From: Acidocella sp.
GTDB lineage: Bacteria; Pseudomonadota; Alphaproteobacteria; Acetobacterales; Acetobacteraceae
Assembly: GCA_028687415.1 (NCBI GenBank)
Contig: JAQUAC010000080.1
Coordinates: 1-8,894 of the forward strand
Reading direction: 5' to 3'
Length of the DNA stretch: 8,894 bases
The position numbers and the translations under genes are program-made. The notes beneath the pieces were generated by a model. That model saw only the letters and a list, made by a program, of their open reading frames with translations. It was not told the DNA's origin and ran no database searches. Position 1 is the first letter of the stretch. Each line of letters opens with the position of its first letter. Shown one piece after another: positions 6,653-8,894 of the stretch.

Positions 6653-6674
6653 TCATGCCCCCAAGGTTAAGCTC

Positions 6675-7229
6675 TCAGGCGGCCTGTGTAACCGAGACCA
6701 CCTCTGGAATATAGTGCTTCAGCATGTTCTCAATGCCATGCTTCAGCGTGGCGGTGGAGGACGGGCAGCCCGCACAGGAGCCCTGCATCTTCAGGCTGAC
6801 CACACCGTCGCGGAAGCCACGGAAAATAATGTCCCCGCCATCCCCGGCCACAGCCGGGCGGATACGCTGGTCCAGCAGCTCCTTGATCTGCGCCACGATC
6901 TCGGCATCCGCCGGGTCCACATCCTCAGCCTCCAGCACGGCTTCCTCGCGCAGAATAGGGCGCTCGGCCACCAGATGCTCCATCAGCAGCCCCAGCACCT
7001 GCGGCTTCAGCGCCGGCCATTCCACGGTGGGGGATTTGGTCACGGTGACGAAATCCCCGCCCAGAAACACCCGCGCCACACCTTCCAGGCCAAACAAAGC
7101 TTCCGCCAGCGGCGAGATCAGCGCCGCATCGGCATCGGCGAAATCGGCGGTCTTGTCGCCAAGGATGCTCTGCCCCGGCAAGAATTTCAGTGTCGCCGGG
7201 TTCGGCGTGCCCTCGGTCTCGATAAACAT
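6675..7229 (-). CDS. NifU family Fe-S cluster scaffold/carrier protein (Nfu type)
   Basis: A 184-aa iron-sulfur carrier that delivers Fe-S clusters to target apoproteins. The N-terminal Nfu_N domain begins MFIETEGTPNPATLKFLPG (1-19). A linker at about 93-105 leads to the C-terminal NifU-like domain (from about 110), with RPAVAGDGGDI at 124-134 and the cluster-binding C152-x2-C155 in MQGSCAGCPSS. This two-domain form matches mitochondrial NFU1 and its alphaproteobacterial relatives rather than E. coli NfuA, whose N-terminal domain is a degenerate A-type carrier. The start at 7229 is set by a strong GGAGGAG site 5 nt upstream; the frame is open to 7358, but that extension lacks similarity. It is the first gene of the - strand unit. 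Confidence 0.93.
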   Translation of the reverse strand: MFIETEGTPNPATLKFLPGQSILGDKTADFADADAALISPLAEALFGLEGVARVFLGGDFVTVTKSPTVEWPALKPQVLGLLMEHLVAERPILREEAVLEAEDVDPADAEIVAQIKELLDQRIRPAVAGDGGDIIFRGFRDGVVSLKMQGSCAGCPSSTATLKHGIENMLKHYIPEVVSVTQAA

Positions 7230-7356
7230 TTTTGCTCCTCCGCCCAAAGCGGACAAATACGGTCCTGATACCCTATTAGATTGTCCGATTCCGCCCCCGG
7301 CGCAAGAGGCAAGCGGCATCTTGCGCCCCACCCCGCCGCGCGCCAAGCTGCCGCCC
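7230..7356. promoter_or_regulatory. Divergent intergenic region between nfu and the DODA-type dioxygenase, with a 7-bp inverted repeat
   Basis: This 127-bp stretch is the only real gap between genes and must hold the promoter(s) of the nfu operon and probably of the dioxygenase. The centre (about 7251-7290) is AT-richer than its surroundings. CGGACAA at 7250-7256 and TTGTCCG at 7281-7287 form a perfect 7-bp inverted repeat with 24 bp between the arms. An AT-rich TATTAG/TAATAG stretch near 7273-7279 lies between the arms and could serve as a -10 element, but I found no well-spaced -35 partner on either strand. The promoter function follows from gene order; the operator idea is weak. Confidence 0.4.
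7235..7241 (-). promoter_or_regulatory. Strong ribosome binding site of nfu
   Basis: On the minus strand GGAGGAG is followed by CAAAA and the ATG at 7229. It is the best Shine-Dalgarno sequence in the window. It decides the nfu start and implies high translation of the first gene in the operon. Confidence 0.85.
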
Positions 7357-8139
7357 ATGTTACCAAGTCTCTATATCAGCCATGGCTCCCCGATGACCGC
7401 GATCCAGGACACGCCCGCGCGGCGCTTTCTGAAAACCCTGGGTGAGCTGCTCCCGCGCCCGAAAGCCATCCTCGCCATCTCCGCCCATTGGGAGACAGAA
7501 ACCCCTTGCCTGAGCGCCCCCGCGCATAACGGCACCATCCACGATTTCTACGGCTTTCCCCCAGCCCTGTACCAGCTGCAATACCCGGCGCCGCCCGCGC
7601 CGGAACTGGCCGAGCGCGCCGCCGGGCTTCTACAAAAGGCGGGCATGCCTTGCGGCATAGACCGCGAGCGCGGACTGGACCACGGCGCCTGGGTGCCGCT
7701 CCTGCTGGCCTACCCCGAAGCCGACATCCCCACATTGCAGCTTTCGCTACAGACGCATCTCGGCCCGCGCCACCACATGGCGCTCGGCGCCGCCCTGGCC
7801 CCGCTGCGGGCGGAGGGCGTGCTGATCATGGGCAGCGGCAGCTTCACGCACGACCTCCGCCGCTTCCGCAGCCTGCGCGCCGGGTTCGACGCCCCGGAAA
7901 CCCCGGACGTGACCGCCTTCTCGGATTGGATGGACGAGAAGATCATGGCGGGTGACTTCGCCGCCCTGGCGGATTACCGCCGCCTAGCCCCGTTTGCCGT
8001 GGACGAACACCCCACGGATGAGCATTTGCTGCCGCTCCACGTCGCCCTGGGCGCGGCAGGCCCCGGCGCCACGCCCAAGCGCCTGCACAGCTCCGTGGAA
8101 TTCGGCTTTCTGCGGATGGATACCTACAGCTTCACGTAA
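7357..8139 (+). CDS. Extradiol ring-cleavage dioxygenase, class III (DODA/YgiD type, LigB superfamily)
   Basis: A 260-aa metal-dependent dioxygenase-like protein, close in length to E. coli YgiD and plant 4,5-DOPA extradiol dioxygenases. Conserved histidines appear in family order: SHGSPM with H9, SAHWET with H44, HDFYGFP with H62, DHGAWVPLLLAYP with H109, GSGSFTHDLR with H165, and DEHPTDEHLLPLHVALGAA with H218, H223 and H228. By analogy with YgiD/DODA, H9, H44, H165 and one of the C-terminal histidines bind the metal (zinc or iron). The family opens catechol rings such as that of L-DOPA; the natural bacterial substrate is generally not known. The ATG at 7357 gives a start at the conserved LYISHGSP; it has only a poor ribosome site, and an in-frame TTG at 7321 is an alternative. 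The gene is transcribed away from nfu and its 3' end overlaps the convergent kinase by 8 nt. Confidence 0.88.
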   Translation: MLPSLYISHGSPMTAIQDTPARRFLKTLGELLPRPKAILAISAHWETETPCLSAPAHNGTIHDFYGFPPALYQLQYPAPPAPELAERAAGLLQKAGMPCGIDRERGLDHGAWVPLLLAYPEADIPTLQLSLQTHLGPRHHMALGAALAPLRAEGVLIMGSGSFTHDLRRFRSLRAGFDAPETPDVTAFSDWMDEKIMAGDFAALADYRRLAPFAVDEHPTDEHLLPLHVALGAAGPGATPKRLHSSVEFGFLRMDTYSFT

Positions 8140-8894
8140 GCGCATGCAGGCGGTGGTTGATCTCCGCCAGCGCCGCCTGCGCGTCTTTGTAAATGCCGAA
8201 TAGCCGCCCATAGAATTCATGCCGGGCGGCATCCGGCGCGGTGGTGTCCAGCAGGCGCACGCAGCGCGCCACGGCATCCTCCGGCCCGGCGAACACGCCC
8301 GCGCCGATACCCGCCACCAGCGCCGCGCCGAAGGAGGCATCCGCCGCCGCGGTACGCTCCACGTGAAGCCCCGTTACATCCGCGATGATCTGCCGCCAGA
8401 CCGCGCTCCGCGCCCCGCCCCCCATCAGCCGGATGGTCCCGAAGCTCAGCCCCAGCGCCGTCGCCGCCTGCAACAAATCCCGGATGGAAAAGGCCAGCCC
8501 CTCATACAGCGCCCTGGCGAAATGCGGCTTGCCATGGGCAATCGTCAGCCCCACGAAATCCGCCCGCAGCAGCGGGTCCCAATACGGCGCCCGCTCGCCC
8601 TGCAAATAGGGGTGGAACAACAGCCCACGCGCCCCCGGCGCCACCGCCCCGGCCAGCGCGTCCATCACCTCGAACCCGCCTTCCGCGAACATCAAATCCC
8701 GCAGCCAGCGATGCGCCGAGGCGCAGGAATTCGTGCCTGTGGCTGTGTAGTACATGCCCGGCACAATATGCGGGTAGCAGGAGATGGGCGGGTTCACGCT
8801 CGGCCCCTGCGTGGCCAGATACAGCACCCCGGCGGTGGCCAGTTTTACCCCGCCAATGCCCGGCTTCACCGCCCCCACGCCGAAGAACTCCACC
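8132..8894 (-). CDS. FGGY-family carbohydrate kinase (xylulokinase-like), C-terminal half; 5' end outside window
   Basis: The last 253 or so codons of a sugar kinase whose N-terminal half lies beyond the right edge; the GTG at the edge is probably internal. FGGY kinases phosphorylate sugars or polyols (xylulose, ribulose, glycerol and others) with ATP. Within the fragment, GLLFHPYLQGERAPYWDP (90-107) and the following GLTIAHGKPHFARALYEGLAF are the hallmark of the C-terminal domain. IRLMGGGARSAVWRQIIADV (154-173) is the adenosine-binding signature, and ADASFGAALVA at 184-194 is typical. The loop that usually reads G-T-S-G near the phosphate site is A-T-A-G here (19-22). The similarity is to xylulokinase-like members, but sugar specificity cannot be read from this half. 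Its stop lies within the end of the convergent dioxygenase gene. Confidence 0.88.
   Translation of the reverse strand, partial: VEFFGVGAVKPGIGGVKLATAGVLYLATQGPSVNPPISCYPHIVPGMYYTATGTNSCASAHRWLRDLMFAEGGFEVMDALAGAVAPGARGLLFHPYLQGERAPYWDPLLRADFVGLTIAHGKPHFARALYEGLAFSIRDLLQAATALGLSFGTIRLMGGGARSAVWRQIIADVTGLHVERTAAADASFGAALVAGIGAGVFAGPEDAVARCVRLLDTTAPDAARHEFYGRLFGIYKDAQAALAEINHRLHALT

Noticed and set aside
5526..6670. Overlapping plus-strand open frames of 284 and 239 codons opposite tsaB and the nitroreductase
   Set aside because: They are shadows of two recognised genes; composition is low in hydrophobic cores and there are no motifs.
6724..7356. Upstream open extension of the dioxygenase frame through nfu
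   Set aside because: It is antisense to nfu and Ser/Arg/Pro-rich. The conserved dioxygenase N-terminus (LYISHGSP) begins right after the ATG at 7357.
1..8894. Defence system, mobile element, prophage or CRISPR array
   Set aside because: I looked for repeats, transposase or integrase motifs, toxin-antitoxin-like small gene pairs and nuclease/NTPase pairs and saw none; every substantial gene fits a metabolic or housekeeping family.

Overview
The window is GC-rich (repeated gcc/gcg runs, GC-biased third positions) and almost entirely coding. It reads as an alphaproteobacterial chromosome segment. The clues are a DinB polymerase with an N-terminal four-cysteine zinc ribbon, a type common in alphaproteobacteria, and the linked order nfu, (nitroreductase), tsaB, rimI. 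An Acetobacteraceae or other Rhodospirillales host is my best guess, but that is inference. I saw no rRNA, tRNA, CRISPR array, insertion sequence, phage gene or clear intrinsic terminator.

Layout. Bases 1-3442 are read on the + strand: the end of a membrane acyltransferase, a TIM-barrel protein of unknown function, an SDR dehydrogenase, DNA polymerase IV and a RutF/HpaC-type flavin reductase. Gaps between these five are 12 nt or less, or the genes overlap, so they look like one transcription unit. Bases 3439-7229 are read on the - strand: Nfu iron-sulfur scaffold, RutE-type nitroreductase, TsaB, RimI and a Ppx/GppA phosphatase. They are in tight order, with two 4-nt start/stop overlaps. Bases 7230-7356 are the only real intergenic region and lie between the divergent nfu and DODA-type dioxygenase genes. 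The dioxygenase (+) runs convergently into the 3' part of an FGGY sugar kinase (-), which leaves the window on the right.

Function. The - strand cluster is mainly housekeeping: Fe-S cluster delivery (Nfu), tRNA t6A synthesis (TsaB), protein N-terminal acetylation (RimI) and polyphosphate/(p)ppGpp metabolism (Ppx/GppA). The + strand cluster mixes a probable small-molecule oxidoreductase pair (TIM barrel plus SDR) with translesion DNA synthesis and a flavin reductase, so their common transcription is not obviously functional. The FGGY kinase at the right edge and the SDR/TIM-barrel pair at the left could both belong to sugar or polyol catabolism, but they are about 6.5 kb apart and nothing here links them.

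No clearly new multi-gene system is visible. The items most worth a second look are the uncharacterised TIM-barrel/SDR pair, the RutE- and RutF-like enzymes occurring without the rest of a rut operon, the convergent stop codons sharing one CTAG, and a small inverted repeat in the nfu/dioxygenase divergent promoter region.
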